Assembly (NCBI GenBank): GCA_002414505.1
Contig: DHZF01000093.1
Span: forward strand, 1 to 64,000
Direction of reading: 5' to 3'
DNA length: 64,000 bases
Origin: Hyphomonas sp. UBA5111
GTDB lineage: Bacteria; Pseudomonadota; Alphaproteobacteria; Caulobacterales; Hyphomonadaceae
The notes beneath the pieces were generated by a model. It was given only the letters and a program-made list of their open reading frames with translations, searched no databases and had not been told where the DNA came from. The position numbers and the translations under genes were made by a program. Below are positions 43,608 to 52,030 of the stretch, one piece after another; within the stretch, counting starts at the first letter, position 1; each line of letters starts with the position of its first letter.

Positions 43608-44900
43608 TTACGGATAGATGCGGATGGAGAGGCCAACCAGATTGGCAGAGAAGCTCTCGTCCCCGAAAACCGCCTCGCCGCTCCGGTCACGATCCACGCG
43701 ACGCGCAAATGCGTTCAGATGAACCCGTTTGTTCATCTTGTAGGTCCCGATCACGCCTAATTCGGTAACATCGTCATCCCGGTCGATCTCGTCATACTCA
43801 TAGCTGGTGAGTTCGCCGTAACCTGACAGGATAATGTTCCGATACAGTTCGTGATCAACGCGGGCTCCCAGAGTTGTCTGGATGGAGCTGGCGCTGGCGC
43901 TGATGCCGCTGTCAACTGTCCGACGCGCCCCCTTAAAGCTGACCGTGGTCAGGCGGGTCGGGAACCATTCGACATTCGCGTCTACAGCCAAGCCATCGGT
44001 GTCCTCGTAGAAGTCGTCATCCTTCTCTTCGGAAAGAAAACCAACAGCCACATCACCGCGGATTAGCGAGTTTAGCTCGAAGTCGACACCACCATAGACG
44101 GTGTAGGAATCTGAATCCCGGGACCGCTCCGCTCCGTCAACGAGGAGCGTGTTATCGTATTCGCGCTGTTCGATCACACCTTGGCCGAAGACGGCCACGT
44201 TGGGCGAGATGGCATAGCTGAGACGAGAATTGAACGAGGTATCAGACCGGTCGCGGAAATCCTGGTCGATCGGAACGCCACCAAGCGTCACCGTGTCATC
44301 ATAATCGACTTCCGCAAAGGTCGCAGAGTTCGTCCAGCGAATACGGTCATTGGTATAATTCGCGCTCAGTTCGACACCAGTGCGGGTGAACTCAATCGGC
44401 TCGCCCAATCCAGACGTGTTGGACGGGTCAGACCGCTGATCGGTGGATTGCTGGTAGAACACCGCTCCGCCAAGGGCGACGTCGCGTGTCACGTCCAGAC
44501 GGCCGCGCAGCTGTGTGTTGACGTCATTGGCCGACTGGTCGCTGAAGTCCTGATACTCGTCACGGCTGACCGAGACATAGGCGGAAACTTCATGGACGCT
44601 CCAATTGGTGCGCGCCGCAACGTCTGCGCCGATGCGGGCAATGACGTCGGATTCCTCATCGTCGGCCGTGCCCAGCGCGTTGCTGGTATAGCCAAGACCG
44701 GCAAACAGACTGGAATTTACCGTAAATGCGCCAAGCCGGATGGGCTCGGGATCATATTCCGGCTGCTGGCGGTCGGTGACCGCTTCGTACTTGTCCCGGC
44801 TGTAGTAATCACTCGACTGAGCGTAGGCAGCTCCAGACATCGCCGTGATCAGAGCGCCCGTCGCGACTCCAGCAAGGCTCACCCGCTTAGTATACAACAT
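43608..44900 (-). CDS. Outer-membrane beta-barrel protein of the polysaccharide export system
   Basis: 430 residues. I start at ATG 44900, which has an agaggtgga ribosome binding site and gives MLYTKRVSLAGVATGALITA.. with a signal peptide cut after AAYAQ. The mature protein is rich in alternating polar/aromatic strands (for example EVSAYVSVSRDEYQDF, RGDVAVGFLSEEKDDDFYED). It ends in LVGLSIRIYP, a terminal strand of the outer-membrane type. Similar barrels (BBP2-like) accompany GumB/GumC-like systems lacking the long Wza pore. It is the first gene of the unit barrel, autokinase, glycosyltransferase, Wzy. Function as secretion pore is inferred. Confidence 0.82.
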   Translation of the reverse strand: MLYTKRVSLAGVATGALITAMSGAAYAQSSDYYSRDKYEAVTDRQQPEYDPEPIRLGAFTVNSSLFAGLGYTSNALGTADDEESDVIARIGADVAARTNWSVHEVSAYVSVSRDEYQDFSDQSANDVNTQLRGRLDVTRDVALGGAVFYQQSTDQRSDPSNTSGLGEPIEFTRTGVELSANYTNDRIRWTNSATFAEVDYDDTVTLGGVPIDQDFRDRSDTSFNSRLSYAISPNVAVFGQGVIEQREYDNTLLVDGAERSRDSDSYTVYGGVDFELNSLIRGDVAVGFLSEEKDDDFYEDTDGLAVDANVEWFPTRLTTVSFKGARRTVDSGISASASSIQTTLGARVDHELYRNIILSGYGELTSYEYDEIDRDDDVTELGVIGTYKMNKRVHLNAFARRVDRDRSGEAVFGDESFSANLVGLSIRIYP

Positions 44901-45130
44901 TTCCACCTCTTCCCTGGATTATGTAATCCGGCTGCTCGAACCGGCATGTTTACCAAAGGTCCCAAAGCAAGACCCATACCACTTTTCTAACAAAGAGTGA
45001 GGGCTTCATAGGGGAATACGATGTCAGTCAAGTAATCAAAGTCGGGCAAATTGGAGCGAATTAACGAGGAATTTTGACCGCAGACCCGTTCTGAAGCGCG
45101 GATACCCGAAATATTATCCCAATATATCAA
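44901..45130 (-). promoter_or_regulatory. Upstream region of the beta-barrel/autokinase operon
   Basis: About 230 bases between the beta-barrel start and the terminator of the acyl-CoA dehydrogenase unit. No gene is present. It should hold the promoter of the minus-strand export operon. I could not assign -35/-10 boxes with confidence. Confidence 0.4.
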
Positions 45131-45175
45131 CACACAAGAAGAGGCCCGAAACGCTCAAAGTGCGTTTCGGGCCTC
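45131..45175 (-). terminator. Strong terminator after the acyl-CoA dehydrogenase pair
   Basis: A perfect 14-bp stem (gaggcccgaaacgc / gcgtttcgggcctc, 45141-45154 and 45162-45175) with a 7-base loop. Read on the minus strand it is followed by ttcttgtgtg. It separates the dehydrogenase operon from the polysaccharide export operon transcribed in the same direction. Confidence 0.8.
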
Positions 45176-45261
45176 CGCGCCGGGATAAAACCGGGAAAAA
45201 TTAATTATTAAATAGCCCCGGGCGTCTGTATTCGGACTGCCCAGTTACTGGACTCTGCCGC

Positions 45262-46416
45262 CTATTCCGCTGCTGCCGGAAGATCCATCTCCGTCAAGGC
45301 GGTGTAGCGCTTGAGGTGATGGTCGACATTGCCGAACTCGGAATCGATCATGGTCAGGCGCTTGAAATAGTGTCCGACAGCCAGCTCGTCCGTCATGCCC
45401 ATGCCGCCATGGATCTGGATAGCTTCCTGGCCAACGAAGCGGCCTGCCTGGCCGATGCGCACCTTGGCAGCCGAGGCGGCCTTCTTGCGCGTGATCTCGT
45501 CTTCGTCGATTTTCAGAGTAGCCATGTAGGTCATGGAGATCGACTGCTCATGTTCCATGAACATGTCGACCATACGGTGCTGCAACACCTGGAACTTGCC
45601 GATCGGCACACCGAACTGCTTGCGCTGGCGCGAATATTCCACCGTCATCGCATGCGCCACCTTCATGGCACCGCAGGCTTCTGCACAGATGGCGGCAATG
45701 GCTTCGTCGGTCACCATTTCGATCAGCGGCAGACCATTGTCGACTTCGCCAATGACGGATTCCGCGCCCACCGAGACGTTTTCGAAGTACACTTCCGATG
45801 CACGACGGCCGTCGACTGTTGGGTAATCGCGGGTGCTGACACCCTGTGCATCCTTGGCGACAACGAAGACCGAGACGCCCTTGCTGTCACGACGGTCACC
45901 CGATGTGCGAGCCGTCACGATAAAGTGGGTCGCCCATGGCGCGCCGATGACAACAGCCTTGTGTCCGTTCAGGACAAAACCGGCGCCGTCTTTCTTGGCT
46001 GTGGTCTCCAGGTCAGCCAGATTGTACCGGCCGCGCGGCTCTGCATACGCAAAGGCGAAGATCGTCTCACCCGACATGATGCCGCTGAGATACTCTTCCT
46101 TCTGCGCGTCGTTGCCGCGCTTCAGGAAACCGCCACCGCACACCACGCTCGGCACGTAAGGCTCAACAACGAGCCCTTTTCCGAACTCTTCCATCACGAC
46201 CATTGCGTCGATCGGACCGCCGCCGAGACCCCCATCCTCTTCGCTGAAGGGCGCCATCAGCAGGCCCAGTTCTGCAAATTGGGCCCACATTTCAGGACGC
46301 CAGCCGGATTCGGACTCGATCACCTTGCGGCGCGTGTCGAAATCATACTGTTCCCGGATCAGCCTGGAGAGGCTGTCGCGGATCATGTTCTGCTCTTCGG
46401 TGAAATTGAAGTCCAT
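45262..46416 (-). CDS. Acyl-CoA dehydrogenase (second of adjacent pair)
   Basis: 384-residue acyl-CoA dehydrogenase fold protein. Recognisable parts: LGLLMAPFSEEDGGLGGGPIDAM, the middle beta domain with VLNGHKAVVIGAPWATHFIVTAR, the helix YSRQRKQFGVPIGKFQVLQH and IHGGMGMTDELAVGHYFKRL. The C-terminus (SEFGNVDHHLKRY) lacks the YEG catalytic glutamate motif. It is encoded 26 bp after a second acyl-CoA dehydrogenase. Adjacent pairs of this type form alpha2-beta2 enzymes in actinobacteria and alphaproteobacteria. Ribosome binding site ggagga. Substrate unknown. Confidence 0.9.
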   Translation of the reverse strand: MDFNFTEEQNMIRDSLSRLIREQYDFDTRRKVIESESGWRPEMWAQFAELGLLMAPFSEEDGGLGGGPIDAMVVMEEFGKGLVVEPYVPSVVCGGGFLKRGNDAQKEEYLSGIMSGETIFAFAYAEPRGRYNLADLETTAKKDGAGFVLNGHKAVVIGAPWATHFIVTARTSGDRRDSKGVSVFVVAKDAQGVSTRDYPTVDGRRASEVYFENVSVGAESVIGEVDNGLPLIEMVTDEAIAAICAEACGAMKVAHAMTVEYSRQRKQFGVPIGKFQVLQHRMVDMFMEHEQSISMTYMATLKIDEDEITRKKAASAAKVRIGQAGRFVGQEAIQIHGGMGMTDELAVGHYFKRLTMIDSEFGNVDHHLKRYTALTEMDLPAAAE

Positions 46417-46442
46417 CTTCTATCCTCCCTGCCTCGTGCGCC

Positions 46443-47639
46443 TTAAAGGCCGAGGATCATCTTTGAAATAATGTTGCGCTGGATCTCGTTGGACCCACCG
46501 TAAATCGATGTCTTGCGCATGTTGAAATACGTTTCAGCTGCGAAGTTCGCATGGTCAGGACCAACGCCAAAGCCTTCATTGCCGGCATTCTCCATGCCGT
46601 AGCCATAAGGCGCACCATAGTTTCCGACGGCTTCAAGTGTGAGCTCGGTCAGGCGCTGCTGGATTTCGGTGCCCTTCACCTTGAGGATCGAGCTTTCGGG
46701 CCCCGGTCCCTTGCCAGCCGCTTCGGACGCCAATGTGCGGAGTTCCGTGAACTCGAGCGCCGTCAGGTCGATTTCCAACTGGCTGATCTTGCGCGCAAAG
46801 TCTTGGCTCTCGATGAGCGGCTTGCCGTCCACAAGTTCTTCGGACGCAATCGTGCGCAGGCGCTCAACGCCCCGCTTGGAGCGGGCCACGCCAGCAATGC
46901 CGGAGCGTTCGTGCGCAAGCAGGAACTTCGCGTAGGTCCAGCCCTCGTTTTCCTTGCCGACGAGGTTTTCGACCGGAACGCGTACGTCCGTCAGCCATGT
47001 CTCGTTCACTTCATGCGTGCCGTCGATCAACTTGATCGGCTTCACTTCGATACCTGGCGTCTTCATGTCGACCAGGATGAAGCTGATACCTTCCTGTGGT
47101 TTCTTCGCGTTCGGATCCGTACGGCAGAGGAAGAAGCCCCAATCGGCATGCTGCGCCAGCGTGGTCCAAGTCTTCTGGCCATTGATCACATAATGATCGC
47201 CGTCGCGTACAGCCGTCGTCTTCACGCTTGCCAGGTCGGAACCGGCGCCTGGTTCGGAATAGCCCTGGCACCACCAGACTTCGCCGGACCGAATGCCGGG
47301 CAGATGCCGTTGTTTCTGCTCTTCACTGCCGAACGTGTAGATAACCGGAGCAACCATCGCCACGCCGAACGGCAGCGGCATCAGCGCATCAACGCGCGCA
47401 TTCTCTTCGGACCAGATGTAGCGCTGGGTGGAGGTCCAGCCAGTACCACCATACTTCTCGGGCCATGCCGGTGTGGACCATCCCTTTTTACCGAGCACTT
47501 TGTGCCAGGCGAGGAATTGTTCGCGCGTGAGATCCTCACGCGTTCCAATACCTTCCAGTTCCTTGGGATAGTTTTCGCGAATGAATTCGCGAACCTCATT
47601 GCGGAAGGCAATTTCTTCCGGCGAAAAATCGAGATTCAT
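46443..47639 (-). CDS. Acyl-CoA dehydrogenase (first of adjacent pair)
   Basis: 398-residue FadE-like protein. It has WWCQGYSEPGAGSDLASVKT near residue 125, TWTTLAQHADWGFFLCRTD, and the C-terminal MRKTSIYGGSNEIQRNIISKMILGL. It is a paralogue of the enzyme at 9258-10481, with the same SIYxGSNEIQRNI ending in which Gly or Ala replaces the usual YEG glutamate. A clear gagga ribosome binding site precedes the ATG. The pair probably oxidises one side-chain or branched acyl-CoA type together. Confidence 0.92.
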   Translation of the reverse strand: MNLDFSPEEIAFRNEVREFIRENYPKELEGIGTREDLTREQFLAWHKVLGKKGWSTPAWPEKYGGTGWTSTQRYIWSEENARVDALMPLPFGVAMVAPVIYTFGSEEQKQRHLPGIRSGEVWWCQGYSEPGAGSDLASVKTTAVRDGDHYVINGQKTWTTLAQHADWGFFLCRTDPNAKKPQEGISFILVDMKTPGIEVKPIKLIDGTHEVNETWLTDVRVPVENLVGKENEGWTYAKFLLAHERSGIAGVARSKRGVERLRTIASEELVDGKPLIESQDFARKISQLEIDLTALEFTELRTLASEAAGKGPGPESSILKVKGTEIQQRLTELTLEAVGNYGAPYGYGMENAGNEGFGVGPDHANFAAETYFNMRKTSIYGGSNEIQRNIISKMILGL

Positions 47640-47715
47640 GACGGCTCCTCACTGTGCGCTTGATGCGCATCGTACTTATCCCCTCTAATTCCGCCATTTT
47701 TGGCTAAAGGCAAGG

Positions 47716-47735
47716 TGACGTGCGCGTAAACGTCA
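47716..47735. promoter_or_regulatory. Possible dyad operator upstream of the acyl-CoA dehydrogenase pair
   Basis: TGACG and CGTCA half-sites flank tgcgcgtaaa about 80 bases upstream of the first dehydrogenase gene. The form recalls TetR-family operators of fatty-acid and branched-chain catabolism, but the arms are short and no regulator gene is adjacent. Confidence 0.25.
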
Positions 47736-47748
47736 GGTTCTCGTCGCG

Positions 47749-48759
47749 TCAGGTCGCCCTTCCCTCTGCAGGCTCAGCAATGAAAGGGGCGCACGCGGTC
47801 TTGAGTAAGCCAATTGCCGTAGCGGAACCCAGTCCTCCACCCGTCTGGAACTCCAATTGGAGAAGCGGCTGAAGACCCAAGCGTTCGACGGCAGCTTCAT
47901 GCGCCGGCCGCCGCGTCACATGCGAGGCTATGCAATGGCTGATGGCTTTCGGGTCGACCGAGTGCACGACCGCAGCGGCAATTGTCGTGGCAAATCCGTC
48001 CAGAACAACCGGAATGCCCTGATGGCGCGCTGCGATGATCGCACCCACGCATGCAGCAAGTTCGCGCCCGCCGAGAAACCTGAGGACTTGCAGCGGATCG
48101 GACAAATGTCCGCGATGCAGCGTCAAGGCACGTGAGACGACATCCACCCGCCGCTCAACGAGGTCAGCCGTAGACTGATTGTCGGGCCGGACCCAATAAT
48201 CCGGCGCGCCGCCATACAAGGCGCAAGCAATCGCGGCGGCCGCCGTGCCGACCCCTGCCCCGGACACCGCCAGCGCAAGCAAGTCCGGCTTTTCTTCCGT
48301 GGCTTCGAATCCGTAGGCGATTGTCGCCGCACATTCGCGCTCAGTCATTGCGGGACCTTCCGCAATGCTGGGCGTCGGCTGGTCGATGGCAAGATCAAAC
48401 ACCCGGATTGCCGCGCCAGCCTGTGTGGCGATGGCCGATAGCGGGGCTTTGCCTTCACGCAGCGCATCCACATGTGCGCGCGTATCCTGCGGACTGGAGA
48501 GCGAAACCCCTTCCGACTGGAGTCCGTGGGAACTCGCAAATACCGCCAGGACGGGGTTCTCGATGCGCGGCGGAAAGCGATGTTGCCAGTTGGCCAGCCA
48601 TTCTGCCGCCTCACCCAGACGCCCAAAATCGCCCTCACGGCCCATTTCGAGCAATGCCGCCCGCACTTTCTGGCCGGGCGTCGGGTCCAGATCGACGGAA
48701 CCCCGAATCAGGGAACGTGCGTCTTCCAGTGGAGACATTTCTTGGGCCGGCTCACTCAA
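47749..48759 (-). CDS. cobT: CobT-like nicotinate-nucleotide:dimethylbenzimidazole phosphoribosyltransferase homologue, active-site residues altered
   Basis: 336-residue protein of the CobT family, which makes alpha-ribazole phosphate for the lower ligand of cobalamin. It starts at TTG 48759, justified by an aggag ribosome binding site nine bases upstream. The fold-wide similarity is clear (LHRGHLSDPLQVLRFLGGRELAA, GIPVVLDGFATTIAAAVV, LGLQPLLQLEF). Two signature elements are changed. The GEMGIGNTT loop reads AVSGAGVGTAA, and the GEGTGA motif holding the catalytic glutamate reads GGGLGSA. The enzyme may act differently or be inactive. It stands alone, with no other cobalamin genes in the window, though the B12-dependent MetH is 4 kb away. 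Confidence 0.78.
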   Translation of the reverse strand: MSEPAQEMSPLEDARSLIRGSVDLDPTPGQKVRAALLEMGREGDFGRLGEAAEWLANWQHRFPPRIENPVLAVFASSHGLQSEGVSLSSPQDTRAHVDALREGKAPLSAIATQAGAAIRVFDLAIDQPTPSIAEGPAMTERECAATIAYGFEATEEKPDLLALAVSGAGVGTAAAAIACALYGGAPDYWVRPDNQSTADLVERRVDVVSRALTLHRGHLSDPLQVLRFLGGRELAACVGAIIAARHQGIPVVLDGFATTIAAAVVHSVDPKAISHCIASHVTRRPAHEAAVERLGLQPLLQLEFQTGGGLGSATAIGLLKTACAPFIAEPAEGRAT

Positions 48760-48891
48760 GGCAGATTGCTCCTATCCATTTGAAATCGATTTCATCTTAT
48801 AGCAGAGAACGCGTGTTCCCTGCGACAAGGTTTTGTTACCCTGTTCGTGAGATATATATGCGAACACTTTAGTGCTGACTAACCTATATTG

Positions 48892-49086
48892 ATGACCACT
48901 CAAGCCATAAAATCCCCTTGTATCAAAGTGTGCGCTGTAGACGCCTCTACAGGCCTGTGCCTTGGATGCGCACGCTCGCTGAAGGAAATCGGTGGGTGGA
49001 TGAAGCTTGGGCCAGATGGTCGGGACAAGGTCATTGCCGAACTGCCGGAACGTATTGCCCGGCTTGAATTGCTCGGCAAACGCTAG
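48892..49086 (+). CDS. DUF1289 domain protein
   Basis: Short cysteine-containing protein of about 64 residues. It has SPCIKVCAVDASTGLCLGCARSLKEIGGW, the four-cysteine signature of DUF1289, followed by a helix ending LPERIARLELL. Family members are common in proteobacteria and may bind iron or zinc; function is not established. A TTG codon lies just before the ATG at 48892, in frame. It is followed 9 bp later by the retropepsin-like gene, so they are probably co-transcribed. Confidence 0.85.
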   Translation: MTTQAIKSPCIKVCAVDASTGLCLGCARSLKEIGGWMKLGPDGRDKVIAELPERIARLELLGKR

Positions 49087-49095
49087 GAAATCGCC

Positions 49096-49632
49096 ATGTC
49101 CGTTGAACGAACCCTTGTATCCGGACTTGCTGCAGCCATCCTGATTTCGGCCACCGTTGTCATGTTTCTTGTGCCCCGTCTGGAGCAACACCAGGCAGAA
49201 CTGGCCGCTATGCAGCCAGAGCCCGCACCCGCGCCCGTCAAAAAGCGTACATCCGTAAATTATGCCGACGCGGCCATCATCGACCGCGAGGCCGATGGCC
49301 ATTACTGGACGCGCGCCGAAGTCCAGGGCACGGCCGTGAAATTCATGGTCGATACCGGCGCCAGCACGGTTGCCCTGACCTATCGCGACGCACAGCGGAT
49401 TGGACTCAAGCCAGAGTCGCTGGACTATCGCTGGGAAATCCGCACCGCGGGGGGCATCACCTATGGCGCCGCCGTGACGCTGGACAATATTCGGATCGGC
49501 CAGGTCGAAGTCGAGCAGGTCAGCGCCATGATCCTGAAGGATGGGCTGGAGCAATCCCTGCTTGGTATGACCTATCTGGGCGAACTCTACTCCTATGAAT
49601 TCAAGCAGAGCCAGCTGATCATACGCCGGTAA
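49096..49632 (+). CDS. Retropepsin-like aspartic protease (TIGR02281 type)
   Basis: 178-residue membrane-anchored protein with an N-terminal helix (about residues 10-30) and one aspartic-protease domain. The active-site loop is FMVDTGASTVALT near residue 75. Downstream are ITYGAAVTLDNIRIG and LLGMTYLGELYSYEF, the usual second conserved stretch. Such single-domain proteins must dimerise to form the catalytic pair. The 3' end overlaps the convergent pyk gene by 14 bp. Periplasmic location is inferred from the anchor. Confidence 0.87.
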   Translation: MSVERTLVSGLAAAILISATVVMFLVPRLEQHQAELAAMQPEPAPAPVKKRTSVNYADAAIIDREADGHYWTRAEVQGTAVKFMVDTGASTVALTYRDAQRIGLKPESLDYRWEIRTAGGITYGAAVTLDNIRIGQVEVEQVSAMILKDGLEQSLLGMTYLGELYSYEFKQSQLIIRR

Positions 49633-51043
49633 TCTTTTCGCCGTTCAACCCCTTGCCGACGCCCACTTCCCACGCGAACCGCTCAGTGTCCCCGGCCCAC
49701 CGGGCATAGGCCACGCGCCCGTCTAGTCCGGCAGCATCCATCAGGTCACGGTACCAGTAATCTGCCCCGGCATTCAGTCTCTGCGGGTGAACACCCCAGA
49801 GCAGGCAGGCCGTGCGAAGGCGCTGGTCATCGAGTGATCCGTACAGGATCGGGGCGATGCCACGCACCCGGGCAAAGCGGGCGAGACGGTCGAACGCGCC
49901 CGTGCGCAAGGCCAGCGCTGTGGCGCCTTCGGCTTCGGCCATGCCTTGGGCGGTCTCGGCCACAACATCGATGGCCGTTTGCGCAGGCGTATCCCCGGAG
50001 AATTGCTCCAGCGACCGGCGATAGTCTTCAGCGCCTTCGGTCGCCCGGATGATGCGAGACATGATCGATACGGTTGTGGCCGGGTGGCGGCCCACAGCGG
50101 TTTCGCCTGACAACATCACCGCATCCGCTCCCTGATAGATGGCAGTGGCCACGTCGGAGGCTTCGGCGCGCGTCGGGGCTGCATTCTCGATCATGGATTC
50201 CAGCATCTGGGTGGCCACAATGACCGGCCGTCCGAGCGCGCGGGCACACCGGACAATCCGGCGCTGGATCACGGGAACATCTTCCGGTGCGTATTCGACG
50301 CCGAGATCCCCCCGCGCCACCATCACAGCATCGGCTGCGGCGACGATAGGTTCCAGATTCGCAATCGCCGCTGGCTTTTCGAGTTTGGCAATCAGCGGTG
50401 CGCGCCCGGCAATGATCGCCTTCACTTCTTCGATATCCTCGACCGTCTGCACGAAAGAGAGCGCGACCAGATCAACCCCGATCTCAAGCGCATAATCCAG
50501 ATCGGCGCGATCCTTTTCAGTAAGGGCCCGCACTGGCAGCGCCTTGCCGCGAACCGTGAAGCCCTTCTTGTCTGTCAGCTTGCCGGGCACGTCGGCGCGC
50601 ACGCTCGGACTATCACCCGCCCGCGTCACTGTGAACATCAGCTTGCCGTCATCAACGAGGATGACATCCCCTTCTTCCAGGATTTCGACAATCTCTGCGT
50701 GGGGGACGGGAATCGTGTCTTCCGCTTCAGTCGTCTCCGCCGCAACGACGGCATATTCCTTCTGGTAGCGCAGCCGCAATTCGCCGCCAGGCAGTGAGCC
50801 CACACGAACCTTGGGGCCTTGCAAGTCTCCCAGCGTGGCCAGCGGGCGGCCCGTTTCTTTTTCGGCTGCGCGCACAGCGTCCAGCGCATCCTTGTGTGCG
50901 CTGTGCTCTCCATGGCTGAAGTTTAGGCGGAAAACGTCTACGCCCGCATACGCCAGCGCGAGCACTTCTTTCGGCGAGCGGCTGCCCGGGCCGAGTGTTG
51001 CGACAATTTTCGCGTTCTCACCAATCAGTCGATTTCCAGTCAT
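49619..51043 (-). CDS. pyk: Pyruvate kinase
   Basis: Last enzyme of glycolysis, phosphoenolpyruvate plus ADP to pyruvate plus ATP. The 474-residue length is standard. Visible landmarks: KIVATLGPGSRSPKE, FRLNFSHGEHSAH, the active-site block LIAKLEKPAAIANLEPI near 220 (catalytic Lys), VMVARGDLGVEYAPEDVPVIQ near 240 and MLESMIENAAPTRAEASDVA. The C-terminal allosteric domain is complete. A gggagg ribosome binding site precedes the ATG. It is monocistronic between convergent and divergent neighbours. Confidence 0.96.
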   Translation of the reverse strand: MTGNRLIGENAKIVATLGPGSRSPKEVLALAYAGVDVFRLNFSHGEHSAHKDALDAVRAAEKETGRPLATLGDLQGPKVRVGSLPGGELRLRYQKEYAVVAAETTEAEDTIPVPHAEIVEILEEGDVILVDDGKLMFTVTRAGDSPSVRADVPGKLTDKKGFTVRGKALPVRALTEKDRADLDYALEIGVDLVALSFVQTVEDIEEVKAIIAGRAPLIAKLEKPAAIANLEPIVAAADAVMVARGDLGVEYAPEDVPVIQRRIVRCARALGRPVIVATQMLESMIENAAPTRAEASDVATAIYQGADAVMLSGETAVGRHPATTVSIMSRIIRATEGAEDYRRSLEQFSGDTPAQTAIDVVAETAQGMAEAEGATALALRTGAFDRLARFARVRGIAPILYGSLDDQRLRTACLLWGVHPQRLNAGADYWYRDLMDAAGLDGRVAYARWAGDTERFAWEVGVGKGLNGEKITGV

Positions 51044-51202
51044 TCCGCCCTCCCGATGACAAGGTTGACATACCCCTATACGAGTCCTGCGGACTATTCC
51101 AGCCGAGGAATGCCCGCACCTACCCGATACACGGAAATTTCACGCGCGTGCATCCAATCGGCCGAGTCGGCGCATCCTTTCATGAAAGAGGAGTGTTCCG
51201 AC

Positions 51203-52030
51203 ATGAAATTTCCCTTCCTGGCCCTGTTTCTGGTGGCGGCCTATGCAAGTGCCCAAACGGTTCAAGCCGAAAAGTCGGAAGACCCGATTCAAATCATGGT
51301 GCTCGGCACCCACCATTTCGACAATCCCGGCCTCGACGTGGTGAACATGGAGGCAGATGACGTGTTGGCGACGACGCGTCAGCGCGAATTGGAGGATTTG
51401 GCCAGGCGGCTCCTGGAATTTCACCCGACCGCGATCGCAATCGAGAAGCTGCGTCATACCGAGAGCGGACGCGATTCCGCGTTTGCCGACTTCACGCCTG
51501 ACGACTTGTCCAGGGATCGCAACGAGATTGTCCAGATCGGCTACCGCATCGCGCACCTAGCGGGAACCGACCGAGTCTATGCGGTGGACGAGCATGAGGG
51601 CGAGATTGAATACTTTCCCTTCGAGCGCGTCCAGGCCTTTGCCGCGCGGACCGGACAAGAAGAAGTGCTGACCAGCATGATTGAGGACATACAGGCTGAG
51701 GCGGCAGACATGATGCGCGACCAAGCCACGACGTCCATTCCAGATATGCTCGCCCGTCAGAATTATCCCGGGACTATCCAGCAGATGCATTCAGATTTCT
51801 ATTATGGACTGCTCAGCCTGTCGGATGCGGACGACCATGCGGGCGCAGCCCTCAACTATGGCTGGTTCGCGCGCAATGCCGAAATCTTCTCCAACATCAT
51901 TGAGGTTGCGGAGCCAGGCGACCGGATCATCGTTGTCTATGGATCAGGCCACAATTACTGGCTACGCCACTTCGCGTCGGAAACACCCGGCTTCAAACTC
52001 GTCGAACCCGTTCCGTATCTAACGGACTAG
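51203..52030 (+). CDS. DUF5694-type exported protein
   Basis: 275-residue protein with a signal peptide ([22 protein letters not shown]). The start at 51203 is supported by an aaagaggag ribosome binding site nine bases upstream; the frame is open further but looks non-coding. The mature part begins with [19 protein letters not shown], characteristic of DUF5694, and contains [24 protein letters not shown] and [17 protein letters not shown]. The His pairs near both ends suggest a metal-binding TraB/GumN-like hydrolase fold, which is inference. The 3' end overlaps the convergent metH part by 4 bp. Confidence 0.8.
   Translation: MKFPFLALFLVAAYASAQTVQAEKSEDPIQIMVLGTHHFDNPGLDVVNMEADDVLATTRQRELEDLARRLLEFHPTAIAIEKLRHTESGRDSAFADFTPDDLSRDRNEIVQIGYRIAHLAGTDRVYAVDEHEGEIEYFPFERVQAFAARTGQEEVLTSMIEDIQAEAADMMRDQATTSIPDMLARQNYPGTIQQMHSDFYYGLLSLSDADDHAGAALNYGWFARNAEIFSNIIEVAEPGDRIIVVYGSGHNYWLRHFASETPGFKLVEPVPYLTD

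Noticed and set aside
45316-47663. Two long plus-strand frames (376 and 370 codons) opposite the acyl-CoA dehydrogenase pair
   Set aside because: Similar His/Asp/Arg-rich shadow sequences in both, caused by the paralogous genes on the other strand. No domain recognised.
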